Source: an uncultured Polyangiaceae bacterium (GTDB lineage Bacteria; Myxococcota_A; Polyangia; Polyangiales; Houyiibacteriaceae). Taken from it: 12,783 bases of DNA. Where the stretch lies: positions 1-12,783 of the forward strand of contig CAMYJN010000016.1 in the NCBI GenBank assembly GCA_947258625.1, given 5' to 3'. The position numbers and the translations under genes were made by a program. The notes beneath the pieces were generated by a model that worked only from the letters and a program-made list of their open reading frames with translations, did no database searches and was not told where the DNA came from. Shown piece by piece: positions 1 through 7,114 of this stretch. Position 1 is the first letter of the stretch, and every line of letters begins with the position of its first letter.

Positions 1-170
1 TTCTCCATCATCGGGAACGCGTAGATGTACGCCTCTTCGGCAATCGCGGTCGCCTCGGTCGGCGCTGGCGCCACCGCCGCGGTCTGCGAGGAAGGCGCCG
101 CCCCATCTTTGGCGCACGCGGATATCAGGAGCAATGCGGTCATCCACATGATTGGCATCTGAAGCTTCAC
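1..170 (-). CDS. DUF1254-type lipoprotein, N-terminal part only (runs off the window)
   Basis: The first 56 residues of a minus-strand protein are visible and the gene continues beyond position 1. A GTG start at 168-170 is chosen because a GGGGAG Shine-Dalgarno-like stretch lies just upstream of it (175-180, read on the minus strand); an in-frame ATG at 156-158 is the alternative. The N-terminus is a lipoprotein signal: a short polar start, a hydrophobic run and LLISAC with the lipidated cysteine at residue 19, then a low-complexity Ala/Pro linker. The last visible residues, AIAEEAYIYAFPMME, match the opening motif of the DUF1254 domain (typically EAYIYGYPM), a secreted or periplasmic family usually followed by DUF1214. 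The biochemical role of the family is poorly established. The family call rests on this single motif. Confidence 0.7.
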   Translation of the reverse strand, partial: MKLQMPIMWMTALLLISACAKDGAAPSSQTAAVAPAPTEATAIAEEAYIYAFPMME

Positions 171-229
171 GGCTCTCCCCTCTCCCATTTGATTCTGTAG
201 ACGCAATTTCGCGAGCTCATGCGGATACC

Positions 230-1081
230 CTAGGACACCGACAGCCGCTTGTTGAAATAGAGCTTTGCCGTTGGGAACGCGAGTGCGAATACGACGAACA
301 TACAGACCGCGACTGTAATCAGCACGCGCGGATCATCTTTGAAGTTCGCTGTGGCGATGGTTGCTGCGGCACCGATGTTGCGCGCCGTGGTGATGAGTCC
401 GAGGGTCACCTTGCCCTTTTTCCCTCCGGGGCCGAGCAGGTAGCCGAACCCAAAAGCCGCGAGAGTGAGCACGATGGCCGAAGTGATCGCCCCCGTTCCG
501 ATGGTAGCGGATAGGGCGTCACCGTGGTTGACGACAGCGAGGACCAGGAAGACAAGCAAGGAAACGTTGACGACGAGATTGGCCGGCTTGAGCATCTTCG
601 CGGCCAGGCGGTCTCTGTAATGCCGAATCGCAAGCCCGATCACCAGGGGCACGAACATCTGGAGGAGGAGCGGCTTGGCGATCGCCCAGACACCAATTTC
701 CGTACCTGGTATGAAAAACGGCAGAACCAGGGGCATATACATGATCGTGAGTACGGTCAGCAGCATCGTCGCGGCAATCGAGTTGGGCACGTCGCCGGCC
801 GCTGCCCCAACCAACTTCGGCGTGTAAGGCGCTCCGGCCGCAAACCCGTAGAGCAGAACGCCGATCATGTAGGGACGCTCGAGTGGGAACCAGACACTCA
901 TCGCATAGACGAAGAGTGGCGTCAGGATCAGGTTTGCGATCAGCGCCCGGGCCACGACCGGACCGTTCCTGAGCGGCTTCAACACCTGCTCGATGGTCAC
1001 CTCCAGGCCAGCGCTGAAGAGGACACCTGCGATGAAAACCGCAATCGAGATGTTGAGTATGATTTCTAGGGTCTCGTACAT
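230..1081 (-). CDS. Bile acid:sodium symporter (BASS/SBF) family transporter
   Basis: This 283-residue polytopic inner-membrane protein has about nine hydrophobic segments, the usual BASS architecture. Family features are FSAGLE at residues 22-27 after the first helix, the crossover-type segment GAPYTPKL (83-90) followed by AAAGDVPNSIAATMLLTVLT, and TTARNIGAAATIATANF (231-247) in the second half, which corresponds to the second family core repeat. Members move organic anions such as bile acids, pantoate or other carboxylates with sodium. The substrate cannot be read from sequence, and a physiological role in bile-acid transport should not be assumed. The ATG start is preceded only by a weak G-rich stretch. 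It lies 59 bases upstream of the DUF1254 lipoprotein on the same strand and could be cotranscribed with it. It diverges from the ABC exporter genes across a 99-base gap in which I see no clear promoter. Confidence 0.85.
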   Translation of the reverse strand: MYETLEIILNISIAVFIAGVLFSAGLEVTIEQVLKPLRNGPVVARALIANLILTPLFVYAMSVWFPLERPYMIGVLLYGFAAGAPYTPKLVGAAAGDVPNSIAATMLLTVLTIMYMPLVLPFFIPGTEIGVWAIAKPLLLQMFVPLVIGLAIRHYRDRLAAKMLKPANLVVNVSLLVFLVLAVVNHGDALSATIGTGAITSAIVLTLAAFGFGYLLGPGGKKGKVTLGLITTARNIGAAATIATANFKDDPRVLITVAVCMFVVFALAFPTAKLYFNKRLSVS

Positions 1082-1180
1082 GCGTCGGCCCCGGGGTTTG
1101 TAACACCGAGAGCAGAATCAGCGCTAGTCTCACCAAAGCGACGAGCCACGGAGCCGACCGAATCTGCTAACCTCGCTCGC

Positions 1181-2161
1181 GTGAGCTTCGCGGCAGCCAG
1201 GGCCCGGGCATTGACGGTCATGATTGTCGTCGTGGCGATGACGGGCTGCAGCGCTGAGCGCAACACGCCTTCCGGCTACCAGGGGGTCATCGAGCACGAC
1301 GATCGCCATCTTGGTTTTCGAGTCGGCGGCCAACTTCGAGAGATTCGCTTTGAACGCGGAGACTTCATCGACGAGGGAGCGCTCATCGCGGTTCTCGACG
1401 TCACGGCGGAGCTCCCGGTTCTGCTTGCTCGAGAGGCAGACCTCGCGCGCGCCCGTGCCAAGGCCGCACTGGTCTATGCGGGGCCGCGGGTAGAGGAGGT
1501 CCGCTCGACGATGGCTGAGCTGGATGGCGCGCGCGCTGTGCTCCGGGAATCAAGGGCCAACCTCGACAGGAATCGAAATCTTCCGGAGCAGGCGGCGACC
1601 GCACGATCGCGCATCTCTGAGCTCGAAGCGGCCTATGCGCAGTCCAAGGCGCAGGTACGAATGCTTCAGGAGCGGCTGAAACAACTGCGCGAAGGCGCCC
1701 GGCCCGAGGAGCTTGCCGCGTCGGATGCCGAGGTCAGCGCAGCGGAAGCCGCGGTCGACGCCGAGAAAGAGCGCTTGGCCCTCTATGCCTTGCACGCGTC
1801 CGAACGTGTGACGGTGCTCGACGTCCCGGTCAGGATCGGCGAGGTAGTCGCTGCGGGAGCCACCGTGGTCACCGTCGCCGACACGAAGCATCCCTACGTC
1901 GATGTGTTCGTTCCTCAGCAGAAGCTCTCGGGGCTCGCGGTCGGTCTCCCTGCGCGCATTCGCGTCGACGCCGAAGGCGAATCCTTCGACGGCGAAATCG
2001 AGCACATTGCTCCGACCACGGAATTCACCCCGCGTTTCCTCTTTTCGCCCACGGAGCGCTCCAACTTGGTCGTTCGCGTTCGCGTTCGAATCAGCGACCC
2101 GGACGAGCGGCTGCACGCCGGCGTGCCCGCCTTCGCCACGTTCGCGTCGAAGGGTGAGTAG
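1181..2161 (+). CDS. HlyD/YbhG-like periplasmic membrane-fusion lipoprotein
   Basis: This 326-residue adaptor would link an inner-membrane ABC exporter to the cell exterior. Residues 1-23 form a lipoprotein signal ending AMTGC (Cys23), so it is probably lipid-anchored rather than held by a transmembrane helix. Residues 33-75 are the first half of the biotinyl-lipoyl-like domain (GFRVGGQLREIRFERGDFI). Residues about 78-205 form a long Ala/Arg/Glu-rich coiled-coil hairpin. Residues 206-233 are the second lipoyl half (VPVRIGEVVAAGATVVTV), and 237-325 are the beta-barrel (PYVDVFVPQQKLSGLAVG, then a TPR-loop equivalent at 283-292). The GTG start is preferred although no Shine-Dalgarno is evident, because the next in-frame ATG (codon 14) would remove the basic N-region of the signal. 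It is followed after 2 bases by the ATPase gene, so the two are translationally coupled. No outer-membrane TolC partner is in the window. Confidence 0.88.
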   Translation: MSFAAARARALTVMIVVVAMTGCSAERNTPSGYQGVIEHDDRHLGFRVGGQLREIRFERGDFIDEGALIAVLDVTAELPVLLAREADLARARAKAALVYAGPRVEEVRSTMAELDGARAVLRESRANLDRNRNLPEQAATARSRISELEAAYAQSKAQVRMLQERLKQLREGARPEELAASDAEVSAAEAAVDAEKERLALYALHASERVTVLDVPVRIGEVVAAGATVVTVADTKHPYVDVFVPQQKLSGLAVGLPARIRVDAEGESFDGEIEHIAPTTEFTPRFLFSPTERSNLVVRVRVRISDPDERLHAGVPAFATFASKGE

Positions 2162-2163
2162 CG

Positions 2164-3102
2164 GTGGAGGATCCCGTCGTCGCCGAAGGGCTTTCACGTC
2201 GCTTTGGCAAGCTCGTCGCGGTTAGTGACGTGAGCTTTCGCGTCCATCGCGGGGAGATTTTCGGCCTTCTGGGCCCCAACGGCGCCGGCAAGTCGACGAC
2301 GCTCCGCATGCTTTGTGGGATTCTCGATCCCAGCGGTGGTCGTGCGACCGTCGTCGGTTTCGACGTGGAAAAGGAGCCGGAGCGGGTCAAGCAGAACATC
2401 GGATACATGACCCAGCGCTTCAGCCTCTACGAAGACCTCACGGTCGAAGAGAACTTGCATTTCTATGCGGGGATCTACGGGCTCGGGCGAGCAGCACGCC
2501 GAAAGCGCGTTCCCGAGGAGCTCGATCGCGCCGGCTTGAGCGAGCGGCGCGCTCAGATTAGCGGCACCCTCTCCGGGGGTTGGAAGCAGCGCCTAGCGTT
2601 GGTCTGCGCCACGATTCACCGGCCACCGCTCTTGTTTCTCGACGAACCCACGGCCGGTGTCGACCCCGTGAGCCGCCGCGAGTTCTGGGCCCATATCCAT
2701 CGGATCGCTTCGGCAGGCACGACCGTGATCGTCACCACTCACTACATGGACGAGGCGGAGCGATGCCATCGCCTCGCATTCATCTTTCGGGGCACGCTTC
2801 TCGACATCGGGACTCCCGGGGAAGTCATCGAGCGCCGGGAAATCCGCGTCTGTGTCGTTTCGACTGCAAACGTGGCCCAGGCCATGGATTTGCTGGAGTC
2901 ACACCCTGCGGTCGACGAGGTTGCTCCGTTCGGCGACCGCCTTCGAGTGGCCACCCTTGGCGGCGTCGACCCGATCGCACTCGTCAAGGAGGTTCTCGGC
3001 CAAGGTCCGGGTGTCTCCGATGCGCGCGAGATCCTCCCCAACGTCGAGGATGCGTTCGTGGCGATGGTTCACAGCGAAGCGCGAAACGGAGCGGTGCGAT
3101 GA
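2164..3102 (+). CDS. ABC-2 exporter ATP-binding protein (YbhF/CcmA-like)
   Basis: This 312-residue protein has one nucleotide-binding domain and would power the permease encoded directly downstream. All ATPase motifs are present: Walker A GPNGAGKS (37-44), Q-loop glutamine at residue 84, signature LSGGW (136-140, with Trp in place of the usual Gln, as in LSGGWKQR-type members), Walker B LLFLDEP (156-162) with catalytic Glu161, and switch histidine His193. The last roughly 85 residues form a C-terminal extension typical of ABC-2 drug or polysaccharide export ATPases. The GTG start lies 2 bases after the adaptor stop. The stop TGA overlaps the permease ATG in an ATGA arrangement, giving a coupled three-gene operon. 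E. coli YbhF carries two fused ATPase domains, whereas this protein has only one and must dimerise. Substrate unknown. Confidence 0.93.
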   Translation: MEDPVVAEGLSRRFGKLVAVSDVSFRVHRGEIFGLLGPNGAGKSTTLRMLCGILDPSGGRATVVGFDVEKEPERVKQNIGYMTQRFSLYEDLTVEENLHFYAGIYGLGRAARRKRVPEELDRAGLSERRAQISGTLSGGWKQRLALVCATIHRPPLLFLDEPTAGVDPVSRREFWAHIHRIASAGTTVIVTTHYMDEAERCHRLAFIFRGTLLDIGTPGEVIERREIRVCVVSTANVAQAMDLLESHPAVDEVAPFGDRLRVATLGGVDPIALVKEVLGQGPGVSDAREILPNVEDAFVAMVHSEARNGAVR

Positions 3103-4229
3103 ACCGCATGCTGTCGATCGCGTGGAAAGAGATGATCCAAGCTCGGCGCGACCGGCTCACGATGGGAATGATGATCGGCATTCCGATCATCCAGCTGCTC
3201 TTGTTCGGCTACGCCATCAATACCGATGTCCGAAACATCGCGACCGTGGTCTACGACCAGGATCGCTCGGCGGAGTCCCGGGGGTTCGTGCGGCGCATGG
3301 AAGCGACCGGTTTCTACGCAGTCGTGGGTCATGTAAACAGCTACGAGCAGATCGGCGTGGCCATGCGGTCTCGGGACGCCATGGTGGCACTGGTCGTGCC
3401 ACCACGTTTTGGAGCCGAGGTCGAATCGGGCCGACGGGCTCAACTACAGCTCGTCGTCGACGGCTCGGACCCGCAGGTCGTCGCGAGCGCGACCAACACC
3501 GCCCTATCGTTGGCAGCCGCGCGCTCCTCCGACCTGAGCGTCGAGCGACTCCAGCGACTGGGACAGCCGGTCGCAATGCCCACGCAGTTGATCGCAATGG
3601 AGCCCGCGACTTGGTACAACCCCGACCTTCGCACTGCCGTTTTCATCGTGCCAGGCCTCGTAGGGGTCATCCTCACGATGACTCTGGTCATGTTCACCGC
3701 GATGGCGATCGCCCGCGAACGTGAGCGCGGAACACTCGAACAATTGATTGTGTCACCGATACGAAGCATGGAACTAACGGTCGGCAAAATAGTGCCATAC
3801 ATTGGCGTCGGCTACGTGCAGATGACCTTGATCCTCGTGGTTGGGTCTTGGGTCTTCGACGTGCCGATCGTCGGATCGGTTGGGCTGCTTTACTTGCTGT
3901 CCGTGTTCTTCATCGCGGCGAGCCTCGCCGTGGGTCTGTTCTTTTCGACGCTCGCGAAGACCCAGCAGCAGGCCATGCAGATGTCGTTCTTTTTCTTGCT
4001 GCCCAACATTTTGTTGTCGGGCTTCATGTTCCCTTGGGAGGCCATGCCCGCGCCGGCGCGCTGGTTGTCGACGATCCTGCCGTTGACGCATTACCTGCGC
4101 GTCATTCGCGGCATCGTCCTCAAGGGAGCGTCATTTGCCGAGCTCCGAGCCGAGCTCATCTGGCTCGCCGGCCTGACGTTGATCTTGATCGTGGTCGTGT
4201 CCATGCGCTTCCAAAAGAAGCTGGACTAG
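3099..4229 (+). CDS. ABC-2 type permease (YbhS/YbhR-like)
   Basis: This 376-residue inner-membrane subunit pairs with the upstream ATPase. The architecture is one N-terminal helix (about 22-40), a large extracytoplasmic domain (about 41-178), then five C-terminal helices (about 179-202, 231-251, 261-283, 293-312 and 351-369), the standard ABC-2 layout. Family motifs include WYNPDLRTAVFIVPGLVG (172-189), the cytoplasmic coupling segment ARERERGTLEQLIVSPI (205-221), LLSGFMFPWEAMP (305-317) and LPLTHYLRVIRGI (327-339). The ATG at 3099 overlaps the ATPase stop. The reading frame stays open upstream to 2580, but that part overlaps the ATPase gene and has no family similarity. Only one permease gene is present, whereas the related ybhGFSR locus has two, so a homodimeric permease is inferred. 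The substrate cannot be determined. Confidence 0.93.
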   Translation: MNRMLSIAWKEMIQARRDRLTMGMMIGIPIIQLLLFGYAINTDVRNIATVVYDQDRSAESRGFVRRMEATGFYAVVGHVNSYEQIGVAMRSRDAMVALVVPPRFGAEVESGRRAQLQLVVDGSDPQVVASATNTALSLAAARSSDLSVERLQRLGQPVAMPTQLIAMEPATWYNPDLRTAVFIVPGLVGVILTMTLVMFTAMAIARERERGTLEQLIVSPIRSMELTVGKIVPYIGVGYVQMTLILVVGSWVFDVPIVGSVGLLYLLSVFFIAASLAVGLFFSTLAKTQQQAMQMSFFFLLPNILLSGFMFPWEAMPAPARWLSTILPLTHYLRVIRGIVLKGASFAELRAELIWLAGLTLILIVVVSMRFQKKLD

Positions 4230-4257
4230 AACGAGGAGCCCGGCTCGTCGAGGAACT

Positions 4258-4386
4258 TCGCTTCCTCACCGCAGCTCGCGCGGGGTACTTCGTCCACCAG
4301 CGTTTTCGATGCTCCGGGCTGGAACAGCTGTGCTCGTTGAGCTCCCCAAACCAGAAATCCAGTGTGCCCTCGAACGGATCAGTGAT
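4258..4386 (-). pseudogene. Probable remnant of a DUF924-family gene (N-terminal fragment, no start codon)
   Basis: In the convergent gap, minus-strand translation from 4386 down to 4258 gives a 43-residue stretch resembling the N-terminus of DUF924 proteins. LDFWFGEL lies at residues 9-16 and PEHRKRWWTK at 24-33, followed by YPARAAVRKR, which lines up with the family pattern of DPAFDAEIRERF after the WW-K. At the expected start, just before TDPFEG, the codon is ATC where an ATG would fit, and no other start codon lies between it and the preceding in-frame stop. Beyond VRKR the similarity fades. A neighbouring frame reads FLDE and then stops at the end of the ABC permease gene. It overlaps the last 8 bases of pabB, as a former downstream operon gene would. 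I read it as a degraded fragment left by a rearrangement. Family recognition is from memory of conserved motifs, not a search. Confidence 0.55.
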
Positions 4387-5701
4387 CTTCGCAGCCCCCT
4401 TTTAGCGATTTTACAGCATCGAGAAAGACCCGCGCCTTGAGCTCGGTTTCGGCGACCTCTCGGTCAGGATCGCTCGCTTCGACGATGCCCCCACCGGCCC
4501 AGTAATGCACCCGGCCATCCGAAACCGTCGCCGTCCGAATCGCCACGGCAAGTGAGAGCCCGCCATCGTGATCGATGAAACCCAAGGCGCCGCAGTAGAT
4601 GCCGCGCGGATGTTTCTCGAGCTCCTCGATGATTTCGAGGGCACGAACCTTTGGTGCGCCCGTGATGCTTCCGGGAGGAAAAGTCGCTGCCAAAATGGCT
4701 TCGAGTGAAACCTCGGGTCGGGTGGTGCAGCTCACGGTGCTCACGAGGTGATAAAGGCCGGTAAACGGTTCCACGAGGAGGGGCTCTTCAACCTTTACGG
4801 TTCCGACCTCCGCAACGCGGCCGAGGTCGTTGCGCATCAGATCGACGATCATCGAATGTTCCGCCTGCTCTTTGGGGTCTGCGCGGAGGCGTTGCGATGC
4901 GCCGTCGTTGGTGGTTTCGCGCCGGATCGTCCCCTTGATCGGGCGGGTGACGAGCGTTCTGCTCCCAGCGTCCCACTGAATGAATCGCTCCATGGTGCAC
5001 GCGAGCACGGCATGGTCCCCGCCATCGAAGAACATTCCGAGAGGCACCCGACTGGCGACTCGCATGGCTCGCCAGAGCTCGAGCGCATCGCCCGCGAACG
5101 GCGCGGACCAACGCCTGGCGACGTTGACCTCGTAGACCTCGCCCATTCCGATGTAGTCGAGCGCCTTACCGATCGATTTGCGGTGCTCCTTCGCGTCGTC
5201 CACTTCGATCGGACCGACCATCGGAGGCGAGGTTTCGGTGTCGTCTAGTTCGTCCAAGCGAGCGCAAAACGAAGCGCAAGCCTTGCGATCGTCTCCAACG
5301 ACCCAGGCCTCGCCCTTTTCGTGGTCTAGGGCGAGGAGCGCCGGATAGCGCCGAAAAAGCATGATCGGGTCCGCGCCCCGATCGAAGCGCGGCTCTCCAC
5401 GCACCGGAGACGACCAGAACGCGTCGTAGGCGATGTAGCCGATCCAGGCCGGCACTTCGCTTGGCCTGGGCCCGTCTGGAATGGCCCCTTCGCTCCGTTG
5501 ACCCACCCTGCCAAGCGCCGCGAATGGCGCCTTGGAGCCGAACTCCACGCGAATCTCATCGGACGGCCAAGCGGCGAGAAACGAAAACCGCCCATCGCGC
5601 GCCTCGGTTCGATTCGAATCGAGCCACGCGAACCCGGGCTCCCCGCGTAGTCGTCGCGCTACGGCGAGCTCATCGATTGAGGCAAGGCGTTCGGCCCACA
5701 C
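4379..5701 (-). CDS. pabB: Aminodeoxychorismate synthase component I (PabB)
   Basis: This 440-residue chorismate-utilising enzyme makes 4-amino-4-deoxychorismate, the precursor of p-aminobenzoate for folate, with ammonia supplied by a glutaminase partner (PabA) that is not in the window. The decisive motif is PIKGT (254-258): Lys256 is the PabB nucleophile, whereas anthranilate synthase TrpE has PIAGT. Other family hallmarks are IVDLMRND (285-292), EPFTGLYHLVSTV (311-323), PPGSITGAPK (342-351) and GIYCGALGF (367-375). Two usually conserved spots differ: the common SPERF reads TMERF (236-240), and the usual YQ-N motif reads YEVN (190-193). No PabC lyase domain is fused. The GTG start at 5699-5701 is the only start codon after the upstream in-frame stop, and no good Shine-Dalgarno precedes it. 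It diverges from the propeller lipoprotein gene across a 48-base gap. Confidence 0.93.
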   Translation of the reverse strand: MWAERLASIDELAVARRLRGEPGFAWLDSNRTEARDGRFSFLAAWPSDEIRVEFGSKAPFAALGRVGQRSEGAIPDGPRPSEVPAWIGYIAYDAFWSSPVRGEPRFDRGADPIMLFRRYPALLALDHEKGEAWVVGDDRKACASFCARLDELDDTETSPPMVGPIEVDDAKEHRKSIGKALDYIGMGEVYEVNVARRWSAPFAGDALELWRAMRVASRVPLGMFFDGGDHAVLACTMERFIQWDAGSRTLVTRPIKGTIRRETTNDGASQRLRADPKEQAEHSMIVDLMRNDLGRVAEVGTVKVEEPLLVEPFTGLYHLVSTVSCTTRPEVSLEAILAATFPPGSITGAPKVRALEIIEELEKHPRGIYCGALGFIDHDGGLSLAVAIRTATVSDGRVHYWAGGGIVEASDPDREVAETELKARVFLDAVKSLKGGCEDH

Positions 5702-5749
5702 TGCGCTGATCTACTTGCTCGTCGCGAATCGGTAAAGCAACCTCTCGCC

Positions 5750-7099
5750 GTGATCCGCCGAATGGTCTTACTTGGATTGCTCTCGGTGGCGGCCTTTTCC
5801 TGCAAAGAGTCCGTGGCACCGTTCGTCTTCGAAGCTCGTATCGTCGACGGCCAGAACGGTAATCCGGCGGCCGGGACCGATGCCACGGCGCTCCGCATTG
5901 GCATCCAAGAGGGCGAGCTTCCTGCGCAAGAGTATGAGTACCCAATCACCGACGGCGATTTCGAGGCGCTGCTGGAGTTCGGCGCGTTCACCCGCCCTAC
6001 ACGGGTTCGGGTCGAAATATCGGGAGAGACCACGGAGCTCTTGAGCGCGTCGCCGGCATTCGTTCCCACTGCGAGCGCTGGCCTGCTTCGAGTCGTCACC
6101 GCTGCGCCCTCTTCCTGCGAGCGCGTCACGTTCGACCTCTTGGAAGCACCCCGCGCATTCTTCGCAATGGTGCGGTCCGGCACCTTCGCTCTAATTGCGG
6201 GCGGCACCGGTCCATCCGATGAGCAGATCGAATTCTTCGATTTGCTCGAATGGGAGTCGCGCCTCTTCATGGAAGACCTCTCGGTGTCCGACCTCGGGGA
6301 AACGCGGGCCGCGTCGATCGACGAAGCGGAGATCCTCGTCCTTCCGAGCAATGCAGAGCCCTTCATCTTCAACATGCTCGATTCCAGCCGTCGAATCGCA
6401 CCGGTGGATCTTCACAGCGGCGCAGGTCCGAGGTCCGCGCTCGTCTCGGTTGCTGGCGTCGGAGCGATGGTGATCGGCGGCGAGCTGGGAGGCGAAGCTC
6501 AATCCGAGGTTTCGCTGGTCGCGCCCGGCGGCGCGGTGACGTTTCTTCAGCTCAGCAAGCCGCGTTCCGGTCCCGCAGCAACCGCACTGGGCGCCGACGT
6601 TCTGGTCGTCGGCGGCGATGCAGAGGGCGATGCCGAGCTCCTCCTCGACGGCAGTTCGACAGGGCAGCCGGTTGCAGGGGTCATGGACGGCGTCCGTGAA
6701 GGCGGCCTTCTCGTCGGTGACGGCGAAAGCCGTGCGCTCCTCCTCGGCGGCACCGATGCCGAAGATACCGTGAGACAGGACAGCCTGCGCTTTGACGCCT
6801 GCCCCAGCGCCTGCGCTTCGGGCGTCGGACCCGACTGGACGACGGCGCGCCTGGCGGTCCTACAGCCCGCGGACAGCACGCTGCTCGTCGGCGGCGAAAG
6901 CTCGTCTGTGGTGGAGGAGGTCCGATGGAACGACGGGGACGTCGGGATTGAACCTCTCTTGCAAATGGAGTTCCCGCGAGCCGGCGCCGGCGGCCTCGTC
7001 TTGGAAAGTGGCGCCTTCATCGTTGCGGGGGGTGACGATGGCGTGAGCATCCGGGACGATTTCGAGTTCTGCGTCCCAGCGGCTCTTCAACCGCTATAG
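5750..7099 (+). CDS. Secreted lipoprotein with predicted seven-bladed kelch-like beta-propeller
   Basis: This 449-residue protein has no enzymatic family I recognise. Residues 1-18 look like a lipoprotein signal (hydrophobic run ending AAFSC, Cys18, followed by Lys), suggesting a lipidated envelope protein. Residues about 22-125 form a beta-rich N-terminal domain of the Ig-like or carboxypeptidase-regulatory type. From about residue 135, hydrophobic strands ending in a Gly-Gly or equivalent recur every 45-48 residues: LIAGG (148-152), ILVLPS (195-200, degenerate), MVIGG (240-244), LVVGG (285-289), LLLGG (330-334), LLVGG (378-382) and IVAGG (424-428). This is the period of kelch/galactose-oxidase-type blades, and seven copies fit a closed propeller. 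There are paired cysteines at 351 and 355 plus C123 and C441. GTG at 5750 is chosen as start; an ATG at codon 5 is possible. It ends 15 bases before the kinase gene. Confidence 0.7.
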   Translation: MIRRMVLLGLLSVAAFSCKESVAPFVFEARIVDGQNGNPAAGTDATALRIGIQEGELPAQEYEYPITDGDFEALLEFGAFTRPTRVRVEISGETTELLSASPAFVPTASAGLLRVVTAAPSSCERVTFDLLEAPRAFFAMVRSGTFALIAGGTGPSDEQIEFFDLLEWESRLFMEDLSVSDLGETRAASIDEAEILVLPSNAEPFIFNMLDSSRRIAPVDLHSGAGPRSALVSVAGVGAMVIGGELGGEAQSEVSLVAPGGAVTFLQLSKPRSGPAATALGADVLVVGGDAEGDAELLLDGSSTGQPVAGVMDGVREGGLLVGDGESRALLLGGTDAEDTVRQDSLRFDACPSACASGVGPDWTTARLAVLQPADSTLLVGGESSSVVEEVRWNDGDVGIEPLLQMEFPRAGAGGLVLESGAFIVAGGDDGVSIRDDFEFCVPAALQPL

Positions 7100-7105
7100 A
7101 AGGAT

Positions 7106-7110
7106 GAGGA
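7106..7110 (+). promoter_or_regulatory. Ribosome binding site fixing the kinase GTG start
   Basis: GAGGA within a purine-rich run (7101-7112), 4 bases before the GTG at 7115. This is the clearest Shine-Dalgarno in the three-gene cluster and supports starting the kinase at GTG 7115 rather than at an internal ATG. Confidence 0.65.
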
Positions 7111-7114
7111 AGCG

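Noticed and set aside
524..1069. A 181-codon plus-strand frame opposite the BASS transporter
   Set aside because: Its translation is rich in Arg, His, Asp and Glu without any fold signal and sits fully inside the transporter gene.
1082..1180. Divergent promoters between the transporter and the ABC exporter
   Set aside because: No pair of hexamers with acceptable spacing was found on either strand; promoters may exist but cannot be supported by eye.
2580..3098. A long upstream extension of the permease frame
   Set aside because: It overlaps the ATPase gene, has low-complexity Arg/Pro/Gly content and no membrane segments; the permease starts at ATG 3099.
4379..5701. Reading the chorismate enzyme as anthranilate synthase (TrpE)
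   Set aside because: The PIKGT motif with lysine is the PabB signature; TrpE has PIAGT.
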